Source: Erythrobacter sanguineus
Lineage (GTDB): Bacteria > Pseudomonadota > Alphaproteobacteria > Sphingomonadales > Sphingomonadaceae
Direction: 5' to 3'
Assembly: GCA_945878845.1 (NCBI GenBank)
Contig: CAMCUB010000002.1
Span: 62,001-126,000 of the forward strand
DNA length: 64,000 nt
Shown: positions 40,457 to 50,443 of the stretch, in pieces
How the letters are laid out: each line of letters starts with the position of its first letter
How positions within the stretch are numbered: position 1 is the stretch's first letter
Notes under the pieces: model-generated
What the model was told of the DNA's origin: nothing
Database searches by the model: none
Seen by the model: the letters and a program-made list of their open reading frames with translations, nothing else
Position numbers and translations under genes: made by a program

Positions 40457-42841
40457 TCAGAAATCGAAGCCCGCCTTCAGCCCGATGATGCGCGGGCGCG
40501 TGATGAAGTCGTAGAACGCCCCGCCGGTATTGCTGATGCCGGTCGGGTCGCCGCAGACGGTCTCGACGCACTGCACCCCGCTGTTGATCACCCCGTTCGA
40601 ATTGAACAGGTTGGTGACGAACAGTTCGAAGCGCAGGTTGTCCTTCTTCATGCCGAGGCTGAGGTCGACCGTCGTATAGGGGTCGAAGTCCCCCTTGATG
40701 GCGTTCTCGGCCGTACGCAGGTCGCTGCGGCGGCGGCCGATATAGGACGCGGCGCCCTGAGCGTGGCCGTCCCAACCGCCAACCGGGAATTCATAGCGGG
40801 CGATCGCGTTGCCCTTGAACTTCGCGGTGACCGGCAACTGCGTGCCCGCCGGTGCGAGCAGCGCATTGGTGCGCCCGTCGCCCGGATCGAGCGTGCAATC
40901 GAAGGTCGGGTTGGCGATCCGGCAGAAATCGCGCCGGATCGTGGCGTCGTTGTAGCTGCCCGAAAGCGACAGGCTGAGCCCATTGGCGCGGTAGGTGAAA
41001 TCACCTTCGATCCCCCTGATTCGCGCGATCCCGGCGTTGCGGATCTCGGTCAGCCCGTTCGCGCCGAGGAACGAGAGCTGGATCTCGTTCCAGTCCTCCT
41101 GATAGACCGCACCGTTGAAGGTGACATCGCCGAAGCTGGTCTTCCAGCCGAGCTCGTAATTGTCGAGCGTGTCAGGCAAATAGGGCGGCAGGTTGCCGCG
41201 GCGGTTGATCCCGCCCGGGCGGAAGCCCTGCGACCAGGTGGCATAGACCAGAATATCGGGCGTGATCTTGTAGGTCGCGTTGAGCTTGTAGATCGCGTCG
41301 GTGTCAGACGTGGTCTTGTCGAGATTGGTGCAGGGCGATCCGGAGATGACCGCCGGACCAAAGCACGCCGCCTCGCCCGTGCGGCTCGAGTAGCCCGCGC
41401 TGAAGCCGAAGAAGCCGGCAAGCGAGTTCTTGTAATTGTAAAGCCGCGCGCCGCCGGTCAGCGTCAGCTGGTCGGTGACGTCGAAGCTGAGCTCACCGAA
41501 GGCGGCGTAGTCGCGGTCGACACGCTCCTGACGGGTGAGCCAGATGTTGCTTTCCGTACCCGTCACCGTGATCGCGTCGGCGATGTCCTCGATGATGTAG
41601 TTCTGCGTGATCCGGTGGTACTGGCGCTGTGCGAACACGCCGCCGATAAAGCGCAGCGGCGCATCCTGCGGGCTCGAGACGCGCAGCTCCCCGAAGACAC
41701 GGCGATAGCGGTCATTGCCCTGAATGAACTGGTTCGGGTTCACCAGATCGCCGTTGTTGTCGGTGAAATAGCTCCCGTAGCCGGCAAGCGCGTCATAGAA
41801 ATAGGCGTAGTCGGAATAGTCGGACGCCGTATCGGTGGTGCGCCACATGTGGCCGCCGGTGGCGACGAGATCCCAGTTGCCGATCTTGCCCTCGATGGTC
41901 AGCGCGGCCTGAAGCCACTTGTCCTTCGAGAATTCGGGATTGTACTGCACCGTCTGGAGCGATCGGGTGACGGCGCTGCTGCGTTCCTGCGCGAAGCTGC
42001 CGTCGGCATTCTGGACCTGACCCATGATGGTCGGGCGCAGGGTCCAGCTGTCATTGAGCTCGATCCCCAGCGCCACGCGCGCACCATAGGTATCGACGTC
42101 GTTGTAGTCGTCTTCGACCAGGGCCGCGTTGTTCTGGGTGATGCCCGAACTGGCATAGGTGCGGCTGCCCGCGATGTTGTCGATGAAGCCGCCGTCACGA
42201 CGATACCACGCGACCACACGCAGCGCGGCCGTGTCGGAGATCCGGGCGTTGTAGAAGCCTTCGAGCACCCCGCCGAAATCGCCGCGGTTGACGCTGTTCA
42301 GCTCGAAATCCATCGCGCCGTAGCTGTCTTTGGTGTCGGGCGCGTTGGTGACCATCTTGATGGTGCCCGCCATCGAGCTTGCGCCGTAGAGCGTGCCCTG
42401 CGGCCCGGCCAGCGCCTCGACCCGGGCAAGGTCGTAGGAATGGATGTCGAGCGCGCCCTGGATGGTCGTGATCGGCATTTCATCGAGATAGATGCCGACC
42501 GTGGGGAGCGAGGCCGAGTGGTTGGCGTTCTCGCCGCTGGACACGCCGCGGAAATAGACCTGGCTGAAACCGGGGCCTGCGGTCTGAACCGTCACCGAGG
42601 GCAGGAACTTGGCGATGTCGCGCAGCTCGTTGATCTGCAGCTCGTCCAGCTTCTCGGTGCCGATGGCCGTGATCGCGATCGGCACGTCCTGCAGGTTCTG
42701 CGAGCGCTTCTGCGCGGTGACGATGATGACGTTGTCGCTCTCGTCCTCGACGCTGTCCTGCGCCGCGACCGGCATTGCGACCGTCATCGCGGTCCCTGCA
42801 AGAAGGGTCGCGGTGATAGCCCGCACCCGGTTGTTTTCCAT
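40457..42841 (-). CDS. TonB-dependent outer-membrane receptor
   Basis: A 794-residue receptor. A signal peptide (ends near PVAAQ) is followed by a TonB box-like VIIVTAQKR, a plug domain (QNLQDVPIAITAIGTEKLDELQ; VYFRGVSSGENANHS; ALAGPQGTLYGASSMAGTI) and a 22-strand type beta-barrel with LVYATWSQGFRPGGINRR and the C-terminal GLKAGFDF ending in Phe. These carry scarce substrates across the outer membrane with TonB energy. ATG 42841 was chosen; a TTG nine bases earlier has GGGAGG closer and is possible. The ligand is unknown, but the coupled APC permease hints at an amino-acid-like or peptide-like cargo. Confidence 0.93.
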   Translation of the reverse strand: MENNRVRAITATLLAGTAMTVAMPVAAQDSVEDESDNVIIVTAQKRSQNLQDVPIAITAIGTEKLDELQINELRDIAKFLPSVTVQTAGPGFSQVYFRGVSSGENANHSASLPTVGIYLDEMPITTIQGALDIHSYDLARVEALAGPQGTLYGASSMAGTIKMVTNAPDTKDSYGAMDFELNSVNRGDFGGVLEGFYNARISDTAALRVVAWYRRDGGFIDNIAGSRTYASSGITQNNAALVEDDYNDVDTYGARVALGIELNDSWTLRPTIMGQVQNADGSFAQERSSAVTRSLQTVQYNPEFSKDKWLQAALTIEGKIGNWDLVATGGHMWRTTDTASDYSDYAYFYDALAGYGSYFTDNNGDLVNPNQFIQGNDRYRRVFGELRVSSPQDAPLRFIGGVFAQRQYHRITQNYIIEDIADAITVTGTESNIWLTRQERVDRDYAAFGELSFDVTDQLTLTGGARLYNYKNSLAGFFGFSAGYSSRTGEAACFGPAVISGSPCTNLDKTTSDTDAIYKLNATYKITPDILVYATWSQGFRPGGINRRGNLPPYLPDTLDNYELGWKTSFGDVTFNGAVYQEDWNEIQLSFLGANGLTEIRNAGIARIRGIEGDFTYRANGLSLSLSGSYNDATIRRDFCRIANPTFDCTLDPGDGRTNALLAPAGTQLPVTAKFKGNAIARYEFPVGGWDGHAQGAASYIGRRRSDLRTAENAIKGDFDPYTTVDLSLGMKKDNLRFELFVTNLFNSNGVINSGVQCVETVCGDPTGISNTGGAFYDFITRPRIIGLKAGFDF

Positions 42842-42995
42842 GAACGTCAATGCCGCCTCCCTATGGCAGTCTGTCTGATCCCCGCAACAAACCGCCACAG
42901 CCAGCAACGAATGCCAAGCGGCGTCGCATCCGAAAGGTCGGACAAGCGAAGTTTGATTGCGCGCTATGACAAATTTGTCACATCAATTCGGGGGG

Positions 42996-44795
42996 TCAGG
43001 CAGGCCGGTCAGCATAGGTTGTGGTGAGATCGCCCAGCACTTCGCGCAACGGGCCGAGCCACTCGGCATAGGGCTCCCATTGGTCCACCCCGTCACGGTT
43101 AATCGGGCGGCGGACCTGCTCCGAGGAAGCGGTCCGCACCGCGCGGGTGTTGCGGTGGAACTCCATGCACGCCTCCTCGAACGGCAGACCGAGGTAGGCG
43201 AGCATCGCGCGCACTTCGCCTTCCGGGTCATCGAGCAGGCGCTCATGGATCAACCGGTGGATGCGCCCCGGCAGCACGCGATCGTAGTGATCCATCGCGC
43301 GCACGTAATCGGCATAATAGCGGCCGATATGGCCGAGCGCGTAGGTGAACGCCTGCCCCTTGGCGAAGTGCTGGCGGAAGTTGGAAAAGCAGCAATCCAT
43401 CGGATTGCGCCGCGCGTCGATGATCTTCGCATTGGGCAGGATCAGATGGATGAGACCGGCATAGCTCCAGTTGTTGGGCAGCTTGTCGATATAGAAGGCC
43501 TTGCCGGTCTTGCGCTGGACCCGCGTGCGCTCGAGGAATTCGGCGCCCAGCTCGGCGAAGCGCTGCGGTTCCATTGCCGCGACCGCGCCCGGCCAATCGC
43601 GCGGGTCGTTGCCCGCCGCTTTCGCCTCGCGCATGGCGATGGCGGGGATGTCGGGCAGCTCCATCGTGCCCTCGACCGCGGAATGGCTCGACAAGATCTG
43701 TTCGAGCAGGGTGGAGCCTGCGCGCGGCAGGCCGAGGATGAAGATCGGATCGGGCGCGGGGTCGCCCACGCCCTCGTGCTGCGCGAGGAATCCGGGGGTG
43801 AGGACTTCGATCACCCGGTCGACCTGCCGCGTGGTCGTGTCCGGATCATAGGCCAGCTCGCGGCTGCGCAGATCGTTGCCGGCGGCGTAGTGGCGGAAGC
43901 TTGTCGCCGCATCCCTGCGATCGCCCCAGGCCTTGCCCAGCGCGAAGTGCAGGTGGAATGCGTCCTCGTCCGACACGTCTGCCGCGAGCGCCGCTTCCAT
44001 CGCCGCGATAGCCGCGTCATCGAAGGTCACTGTCTTGAGGTTGGCAAGGCTCCACCACACCTCGCCCAGATGCGGTTCAACCGCCAGCGCGCGGCGGTAG
44101 GCGGCGATGCTGTCCTCGAGCCGCCCGACGGTCTTGAGCAGGTGCCCGTAGCTCATCCACAGCTTGGCATGATCGGGGAAGCTCTGCGCAAGCTCGCCAT
44201 AGATCGCGATCGCCTCGTCATAATCACCGATCCGCCCGAGCGTGGCGGCCAGCAGATTGCGGCTGCTGGCATTGGCCGGGTCTTGCGCGAGCACCTGTTC
44301 GAGTACCTCGCCCGCCTCGGCGAAACGGTTCTGCTTGTAGAGCACAATCGCGAGGTTGGCCCGCGCGGCGGTAAACGAGGGGGCGAGTTCGACCGCACGG
44401 CGCAGCAGGTTCTCGGCGTCCTTATAGCGCCCGATCCGGCCCGCAAGCTCGGCCATCATGCGGATCGCGGCGACATCGGTCGGCTGGGCGGCGAGGCGCT
44501 GGCGCAGCCCGGCTTCGGCGGCGGACAGATCATTGGCCAGCAGCGCCTGCGCGATGGCGATCAGCCGGGGGTCACGCGCGGCGGCGCGGACCGCATCCAT
44601 CTCCGCGCGCGCCGCCTCCTCGTCCTGCCCCAGCTGGCGCAGCAGGCGGCCGAGCATGCGGTGGGCACCGGCGTCGGCCGGGTTGCGGGCCGTGATGTCG
44701 CGCAACTGGGCGGCAGCGGCGGCGGGATCGCGCCGCGCCAGTTCGACGATGGGCGACGGCGCCGCGGCCGCTGGCTGTGCCTCGCTCTTGCTCAT
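42996..44795 (-). CDS. TPR-repeat sulfotransferase family protein
   Basis: A 599-residue protein. The N-terminal 280 residues are tetratricopeptide repeats (for example LAIVLYKQNRFAEAGEVLEQVLAQDPANA and GHLLKTVGRLEDSIAAYRRALAVEPHLGE). The C-terminal 300 residues form a sulfotransferase domain with the PAPS 5'-phosphosulfate loop FILGLPRAGSTLLEQILSSH and the later DKLPNNWSYAGLIHLILPNAKIIDARRNPMD. It has no signal peptide. The acceptor is unknown. Such genes often neighbour TonB receptors in sphingomonads; here it is 154 bases upstream of one on the same strand. Confidence 0.9.
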   Translation of the reverse strand: MSKSEAQPAAAAPSPIVELARRDPAAAAAQLRDITARNPADAGAHRMLGRLLRQLGQDEEAARAEMDAVRAAARDPRLIAIAQALLANDLSAAEAGLRQRLAAQPTDVAAIRMMAELAGRIGRYKDAENLLRRAVELAPSFTAARANLAIVLYKQNRFAEAGEVLEQVLAQDPANASSRNLLAATLGRIGDYDEAIAIYGELAQSFPDHAKLWMSYGHLLKTVGRLEDSIAAYRRALAVEPHLGEVWWSLANLKTVTFDDAAIAAMEAALAADVSDEDAFHLHFALGKAWGDRRDAATSFRHYAAGNDLRSRELAYDPDTTTRQVDRVIEVLTPGFLAQHEGVGDPAPDPIFILGLPRAGSTLLEQILSSHSAVEGTMELPDIPAIAMREAKAAGNDPRDWPGAVAAMEPQRFAELGAEFLERTRVQRKTGKAFYIDKLPNNWSYAGLIHLILPNAKIIDARRNPMDCCFSNFRQHFAKGQAFTYALGHIGRYYADYVRAMDHYDRVLPGRIHRLIHERLLDDPEGEVRAMLAYLGLPFEEACMEFHRNTRAVRTASSEQVRRPINRDGVDQWEPYAEWLGPLREVLGDLTTTYADRPA

Positions 44796-44895
44796 CCGCG
44801 CCGCGTATCACGCAGGCGCGCGACTGGGTAGTGGCATTGCCCTTGCGCGCCTGACGCCGTACCGCGCCCGGGCTGATTCACCGGAGACTGCCCTG

Positions 44896-45732
44896 ATGGA
44901 AACCCTGTCCGAAACCCGCAGCCACGGCGGCACCCAAGGCGTCTACCGCCATGCCAGCGCCGCGACCGGCACCGACATGACCTTCGCGGTCTTCGTGCCC
45001 GACCACGCGCCGGGCGAGCGGCTGCCGGTGTTGTGGTATCTCTCAGGGCTCACTTGCACCCATGCCAATGTCATGGAGAAGGGCGAATACCGCGCCGCCT
45101 GCGCCGCGCATGGCGTGATCCTGATCGCCCCCGACACCTCACCGCGCGGGGATGACGTGCCGGATGCTGCGGAGGAATATGACTTCGGCAAGGGTGCAGG
45201 CTTCTATGTCGATGCCACACAGGAGCCCTGGGCGAAGCACTACCGGATGCGCTCCTATATCGAGGACGAACTGCCCGCATTGATCGCCGAGAGCTTCCCC
45301 GCCGACATGGCGCGGCAGGGGATCACCGGACATTCGATGGGCGGCCACGGCGCGCTGACCATCGCCCTGCGCAACCCCGGCCGCTTCCGCTCGGTCAGCG
45401 CCTTCGCGCCGATCTGCGCGCCGTCACAGGTGCCATGGGGTGAGAAGGCGCTGGGCCGCTACCTCGGCGAAGACCGCGCCGGATGGGCGCAGTATGATGC
45501 CGTAGCGCTGATCGATGCCGGCGCGCGCCTGCCGGAGCTTCTGGTCGATCAGGGCAGCGCCGACAATTTCCTCGAAGGCCAACTGCGCACGCCGCTGCTC
45601 GAGGCCGCCTGCGCCGCTGCGGGCATTCCTGCGACGATCCGGATGCAGGAGGGCTACGACCACTCCTACTTCTTCATCTCGACCTTCATGGCCGAACACG
45701 TCGCCTGGCACGCCGAGCGGCTGGCGGACTGA
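44896..45732 (+). CDS. fghA: S-formylglutathione hydrolase
   Basis: A 278-residue serine hydrolase of the glutathione-dependent formaldehyde detoxification route, converting S-formylglutathione to formate and glutathione. It has LSGLTCTHANVMEKGEYR, the nucleophile S147 in GHSMGGHGAL, an Asp in LLVDQGSADNFL, and the catalytic His in GYDHSYFFISTF. The start at 44896 has GGAG 9 bases upstream. The partner glutathione-dependent formaldehyde dehydrogenase is not in the window. If the Rieske enzyme demethylates an amine, formaldehyde would result, but they are not linked by operon. Confidence 0.94.
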   Translation: METLSETRSHGGTQGVYRHASAATGTDMTFAVFVPDHAPGERLPVLWYLSGLTCTHANVMEKGEYRAACAAHGVILIAPDTSPRGDDVPDAAEEYDFGKGAGFYVDATQEPWAKHYRMRSYIEDELPALIAESFPADMARQGITGHSMGGHGALTIALRNPGRFRSVSAFAPICAPSQVPWGEKALGRYLGEDRAGWAQYDAVALIDAGARLPELLVDQGSADNFLEGQLRTPLLEAACAAAGIPATIRMQEGYDHSYFFISTFMAEHVAWHAERLAD

Positions 45733-45783
45733 TCGGGATGGATGATCGCGTCGGGCCTTACCCCAATCTTCGACCTTCAGCCG

Positions 45784-46710
45784 CTAACCGAGCCTGAGGA
45801 AGAACTCCTCGCGCTCGCGGCGCAGTTCGTCGGGCGTCATGCGGCCAAGCGCATCGAGCTCCGCGCGCAGCGCCAGCGTCAGGCGCTTGGCGGTCTCGGC
45901 ATGGTCGCGGTGCGCGCCGCCGCGCGGTTCGTAGACGATGCGGTGGATCACGCCGAGCTTGAGCAGGTCGCCCGCGGTCACCTTCATCGCCTCGGCCGCG
46001 GCCGGGCCTTGCGCGGCGCTGCGCCATAGGATCGAGGCGCAGCCTTCGGGCGAGATCACTGAATAGACCGCGTGCTCGAACATCAGCACGCGGTTTGCCG
46101 CGGCCAGCGCGACCGCCCCGCCCGATCCGCCCTCGCCGATGATCACCGCCACGAGCGGGACGCCGAGTGCAAGGCAGGCCTCGGTCGAGCGGGCGATGGC
46201 TTCGGCCTGCCCCCGCGCCTCGGCATCGACGCCGGGGAAGGCGCCCGGCGTGTCGACCAGCGTCACCACCGGGAGACCGAAGCGGTCGGCGAGTTCCATC
46301 AGCCGGATCGCCTTGCGATAGCCCTCCGGCCGCGCCATGCCGAAATTGTGCTTGAGGCGCCCCGGCGTGTCCTCGCCCTTTACATGGCCGATCACCATCA
46401 CCTTGCGCCCCTCGAAGCGCGCAAAGCCGCCGATGATCGCCTGATCATCGCCAAAGGTGCGGTCGCCCGCGACGGGCAGGAACTCGCTGAACAGCCCCGC
46501 CACCAGCTTCTCGAACCGGGGCCGCTGCGGATGGCGCGCCACCAGCGTGCGCTCCCACGGCGAGAGGCGCGCATAGGTGTCGGCCAGCAGCGAATCCGCC
46601 CGCTCGCGCAGCATCCGCGCCTCGGCGAGGCCCTCGGGCAGCGCCGCCAGCTCGGCGACGTGCTTTTCGAGCGCCTCGATCGGCTTTTCGAAGGGCAGGT
46701 ACTGGATCAT
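45784..46710 (-). CDS. accA: Acetyl-CoA carboxylase carboxyltransferase subunit alpha
   Basis: A 308-residue subunit which, with AccD, transfers carboxyl from carboxybiotin to acetyl-CoA to give malonyl-CoA. Signatures: DDQAIIGGFARFEGRKVMVIGHVKG, PVVTLVDTPGAFPGVDAEARGQAEAIA, the oxyanion GEGGSGGA, and EGCASILWRSA. The start at 46710 lies 11 bases after the malonyl-CoA reductase stop on the same strand, with only a weak ribosome-binding site, so translation may depend on mcr. accB, accC and accD are not in the window. Product supply to mcr is the obvious functional link. Confidence 0.97.
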   Translation of the reverse strand: MIQYLPFEKPIEALEKHVAELAALPEGLAEARMLRERADSLLADTYARLSPWERTLVARHPQRPRFEKLVAGLFSEFLPVAGDRTFGDDQAIIGGFARFEGRKVMVIGHVKGEDTPGRLKHNFGMARPEGYRKAIRLMELADRFGLPVVTLVDTPGAFPGVDAEARGQAEAIARSTEACLALGVPLVAVIIGEGGSGGAVALAAANRVLMFEHAVYSVISPEGCASILWRSAAQGPAAAEAMKVTAGDLLKLGVIHRIVYEPRGGAHRDHAETAKRLTLALRAELDALGRMTPDELRREREEFFLRLG

Positions 46711-46721
46711 CGTCGGCCGTT

Positions 46722-49700
46722 TTACACCGTCATCGACATGCCGCGATAGATCCGCGACCGGTAACGCGAATCCTCCGCATCCGGCAGCGGCGCACCGACC
46801 AGCAGCACCGCGCGGGCAAAACGGCGCACCTCTTCGAGATGCTCGTCGAGATCGCGCGGTTCTTCCGATTGCACCCGGCGAGTGAGATTGATCTGGTTGA
46901 CCGGCACATCGTGCACCAGCCGCTCGTTCTCGACCGCCAGGGTGGCGGTGAAGGCGTGCAGCGTGGTCTTGATGAAGTTCGCCAGCGCAAAGGCCGGGGA
47001 CTTGTCGCCCATCGCCACGTCGGGCGAGGTCAACACCAGCTGGCAATCATCATAGAGCGAGGCGCGGCGCGATACGCGGAAGTGGTGGGTGAGGTTGTCG
47101 GCCACCACGGTGCGGAACTCTTCCGGGGTGAGCGGGTCGTCGGTCCCGAACAGCTTGCCGGGAAGCGCCGACATCGGGGTCGAGAGGATCGTGGTCGGCT
47201 TGCCCCACAGGGTCAGCGCCTCGTCCATCGCGGCTTCGATATCGGTGGTCTTGACCAGCGAGGTGAGCGAGGCGGCGGTGTCGGGATCAAGCTGCGATTT
47301 GATCGCCTCGAAGCCCTCGGCGGTGCGGGTGATCAGCACCACATTGGCCGCATGGCAATCCTCGATGAAGGCGCGCGCGGTTTCGGCGAGGTAATCGGCG
47401 AGGTGTTCGCCGATGATCCACACGGTCTTGCCGCGCATCTGGTCGAGCCGTTCCTGCTTGGGCGAGCCGAACAGCTCGCGTTCGGTGGTGGAGCGTTCGA
47501 CCGAGAGACCGCCCGAGGGCATGAAGGTCTCGCCCGAAACCGCACGGTCTGCGAGGAAGAACACCGTCGCCTGCGCCACGTCATGCTCGGTCGGCATCTT
47601 GCCGAGGTAGAGCTTGGACAGCACCCCGGTGCCGACCTTCTTGGCCTCGACCGCGATCTTGTCGGCGGGGAGGAAGGGGGTGTCCTCGGGCGGCACGCGC
47701 AGCAGCCAGTCGGCGTCGCTTTCGGGCGTGGCGGGACGGTCGTTCCACTCCGGCGCGTCGAGGAACAGGCCCGCTTGGCGCAAGCGTCCGATCAGCGCGG
47801 CGGCGATGGTGGGGGTGAGCAGATACTGATCCCAGCTGCAGGCCCCGTCACCTTCGCGCGCGCAGGCCAGCGCCAGCTCGCGCAACTCGCGCGGGTTGTT
47901 GGTGTCGTGGCTCATCTTGGTGGTGTCATTGCGGGCGAGCCGCGCCAGCACCGCCTCGACCCGCACCCCGCGCCGGATCGCCTTGATCGCGGCGGCGTGG
48001 ACGGCATTGAGGCGCTTGTTCTCGAGGATCAGCTTGCCGCGCCGCTCGAACAATCCGGGCTTGCCGCCGGTGCCCGAGAGGCGGTCGCCATCGACCGGGC
48101 CCGGCGCGATCGCGTTGAACTGCACTTCGGGGCCGAGATAGCGCGCCATGCTCTCGACCATCGCGCGCTGCCCCGCCTTCGACACGGCGTAATCCGCGCG
48201 GTTGGGATAGGCGACCGCGAGATACTTCTCCCCGCCGAAATAGGACGAAACGTTGAGGATATAGCCCGAGCCCTGCGCCTTCATCAGCGGCGCGACGTGG
48301 TGCATCAGGAAGTAGTTCGACACGAGGTTGGCATCGAGCGTGTAGTTCCAGGCGTCGACCCCCATGTCGACCACCATGTCCTCCGCGCCCGCAACGCCAG
48401 CATTGTTGATCAGGTAATCGATCCGCCCGAAGGCCTTCAACGTCGCGTCAACCGCGCCCTTGAGGCTCTCGAAATTGCTGACATCGACATTGGCGAGGGT
48501 CTGGACGCGCCTTTCGACCCCGGCGAAACCGATGTCCTCAAGCTCGGAGACGATCCGCGCCCGCGCCACCGCCAGCTCGCTTTCGCGGCGGGCGACCATC
48601 ATTACCTTGCCCCCGGCAAGCGCCAGCAGGCGCGCGACCTGCCCGCCGATCCCGGCCGAACCGCCGGTGATCAGCGCGACCTTGCCCAAGTGCAGCCCGG
48701 TGATGTTCTCCGAGAAGCCCGGCATCGCTTTGCGCGCGCCGGTCGCCTCGCCGATATTGCCGGGGACATAGAGCGTGATCTCGCCGAGCTTGCTTTCCTT
48801 CAAGAGGATGCGCGCGGCGTGGCCTGCGGTGAAACGGATGTTCTCGGCCTCGGTGTTGGTGAAGCGGACGATCTGGTTGCCCCACTCGGCTTGGCGGCGG
48901 CGGCCATGGGCGGTGTCGATCTCGCTCTCGTCGCGCCAGATGCGGATCAGCTGCTCGGTCGCGGCGCGCAGGATGTGGCCGTATATGTCGCCCTTCCCGT
49001 CGCTGGCATGGCTGACGAACACGAAACGCGGCGGCTGCAAGAGATTGTCGTGCCGCTTCCAGTAGCGGCTCATGGTCCGCGCCAGCGCCATGTTGCCCGC
49101 GAGTTCGGCGTCCATCAGCGCCTCGACGACGGTGTCATCCGCAGTCGTGATCGCGCCCGCGAGTTCGCCCGCGCTCAGGGCGGGCAGGAACAGCGCGCCG
49201 CTGACGGGGGTGCCGCCCTTGGTGTAATCCTCCAGCGCTTCTTCCATGCCCGCAGGGTCCTTGCGGCTGAAGCGGATGATCGCGAGCTTGTCGGACAGGC
49301 CCAGCGCGGCGCAGCGCTTCTCGGCGATGGCGACATCGGCGGCGCGCGGAAGGCCGAGCACGACCTCCGCCCCGCAGGCCAATTGCACCTGCGCGATTTC
49401 CAGCGCCTCTTCGAAATTGTCGCCCGCCGCGATCAGCACGGCAAGGCCGGTGCCGTCCATCGAGCGCATGGTGGGCCGCGCTAGGTAGGTCGAGCGCTGT
49501 TCCTTGCGAACGGACATGCCGTGGGTGACCTCGAAATCGTGGCCATTATAGGCCGCGCTCTCGTCAGAGCCGAGGAACACGCAGGTGGTGGCGATGTCGG
49601 TCGGCGTCGGGAAGGTCTTGGCTTTCTCGTTGCCGCCGGTCGCGCGCTCGAGGCTCATCATGTCGAAGAACTGCGTCGCGGTGGTGCCCGCCGCGTCGCC

Positions 49701-50420
49701 CCGCGCGGAGTCCATCGCAGCGAAGACGTTGCGGATGCGCTCGCTCTCGATCGGGCCGGGGTAGACGAGGTTGACGCGGATGCCCTTGGGGCCGAGCTCC
49801 AGGCTGAGTTCACGGCTCCACGCGTTCATAGCCGCCTTGGGGACCACGTAAGCCGCGCGCGCATAATAGGGCGTGCGGCTGAAGATGGTCGAAACGTTGA
49901 TGATCGAGCCGCCCTCGGGGATGTACTCGGCCGCGACGCGCGCGACATTCCACGCGACGCCGAAGATGTTGCGCAGCGCCTGGCCAACGGTCTCGCTGTC
50001 GGTCGAGCCGGCCTTCTGGAGCGCGGCGAGTTCCTCCGCCGACAAGGGCAGGTTCTCGATCGGCTGCTTGGGCCCGGCGCTCCCGGCGTTGTTGACCAGA
50101 ATATCGATCCGCCCGAACTGCTTCACCACCTCGGCGATGCCAGCGCGGACCGAGGCGATGTCGCCGCCGTCGAGCGCCACGGTCGCGAGCCGCGCCGGGT
50201 CCGCGCCGGTCGCCTTGAGCAGCGCCTCGGCAGCGGCCTTGGTGCGATCGGGCGTGCGGCCCGTCATCACCACGGTTGCGCCTTCTGCAAGGTAGTGGGT
50301 GACGATATGCCCGCCCAGATTGCCCGCCGCGCCGGTGACGACGGCGATCTTGCCGGCCAGACGGCCCGGAATATCGCCTTGCAGAGCAGGCGCAGCGGCG
50401 ATGACCTTGGATTTAGCCAC
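46722..50420 (-). CDS. mcr: Bifunctional malonyl-CoA reductase (malonyl-CoA to 3-hydroxypropionate)
   Basis: A 1232-residue protein built of two reductase halves, the size and order of the Chloroflexus enzyme (about 1220). The N-terminal half has cofactor loop TGAAGNLG (29-36) and catalytic S177, Y191, K195, and would reduce malonate semialdehyde to 3-hydroxypropionate. The C-terminal half has TGGSAGIG (585-592) and Y744-K748 in PNRADYAVSKAGQ, and would reduce malonyl-CoA to the semialdehyde. A degenerate SDR-like segment follows each active unit, ending IYRGMSMTV. NADPH is the expected donor. It starts with GTG, with GAGGAGA ideally spaced upstream. pcs is 104 bases upstream and accA 11 bases downstream. 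Homologues are known in Erythrobacter and Porphyrobacter. Confidence 0.95.
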   Translation of the reverse strand: MAKSKVIAAAPALQGDIPGRLAGKIAVVTGAAGNLGGHIVTHYLAEGATVVMTGRTPDRTKAAAEALLKATGADPARLATVALDGGDIASVRAGIAEVVKQFGRIDILVNNAGSAGPKQPIENLPLSAEELAALQKAGSTDSETVGQALRNIFGVAWNVARVAAEYIPEGGSIINVSTIFSRTPYYARAAYVVPKAAMNAWSRELSLELGPKGIRVNLVYPGPIESERIRNVFAAMDSARGDAAGTTATQFFDMMSLERATGGNEKAKTFPTPTDIATTCVFLGSDESAAYNGHDFEVTHGMSVRKEQRSTYLARPTMRSMDGTGLAVLIAAGDNFEEALEIAQVQLACGAEVVLGLPRAADVAIAEKRCAALGLSDKLAIIRFSRKDPAGMEEALEDYTKGGTPVSGALFLPALSAGELAGAITTADDTVVEALMDAELAGNMALARTMSRYWKRHDNLLQPPRFVFVSHASDGKGDIYGHILRAATEQLIRIWRDESEIDTAHGRRRQAEWGNQIVRFTNTEAENIRFTAGHAARILLKESKLGEITLYVPGNIGEATGARKAMPGFSENITGLHLGKVALITGGSAGIGGQVARLLALAGGKVMMVARRESELAVARARIVSELEDIGFAGVERRVQTLANVDVSNFESLKGAVDATLKAFGRIDYLINNAGVAGAEDMVVDMGVDAWNYTLDANLVSNYFLMHHVAPLMKAQGSGYILNVSSYFGGEKYLAVAYPNRADYAVSKAGQRAMVESMARYLGPEVQFNAIAPGPVDGDRLSGTGGKPGLFERRGKLILENKRLNAVHAAAIKAIRRGVRVEAVLARLARNDTTKMSHDTNNPRELRELALACAREGDGACSWDQYLLTPTIAAALIGRLRQAGLFLDAPEWNDRPATPESDADWLLRVPPEDTPFLPADKIAVEAKKVGTGVLSKLYLGKMPTEHDVAQATVFFLADRAVSGETFMPSGGLSVERSTTERELFGSPKQERLDQMRGKTVWIIGEHLADYLAETARAFIEDCHAANVVLITRTAEGFEAIKSQLDPDTAASLTSLVKTTDIEAAMDEALTLWGKPTTILSTPMSALPGKLFGTDDPLTPEEFRTVVADNLTHHFRVSRRASLYDDCQLVLTSPDVAMGDKSPAFALANFIKTTLHAFTATLAVENERLVHDVPVNQINLTRRVQSEEPRDLDEHLEEVRRFARAVLLVGAPLPDAEDSRYRSRIYRGMSMTV

Positions 50421-50443
50421 GGGACTCTCCTCACAGAATTGCT

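Noticed and set aside
46839..49484. An 881-codon plus-strand frame inside mcr
   Set aside because: Antisense shadow of the malonyl-CoA reductase gene, with no recognisable domain or ribosome-binding site.
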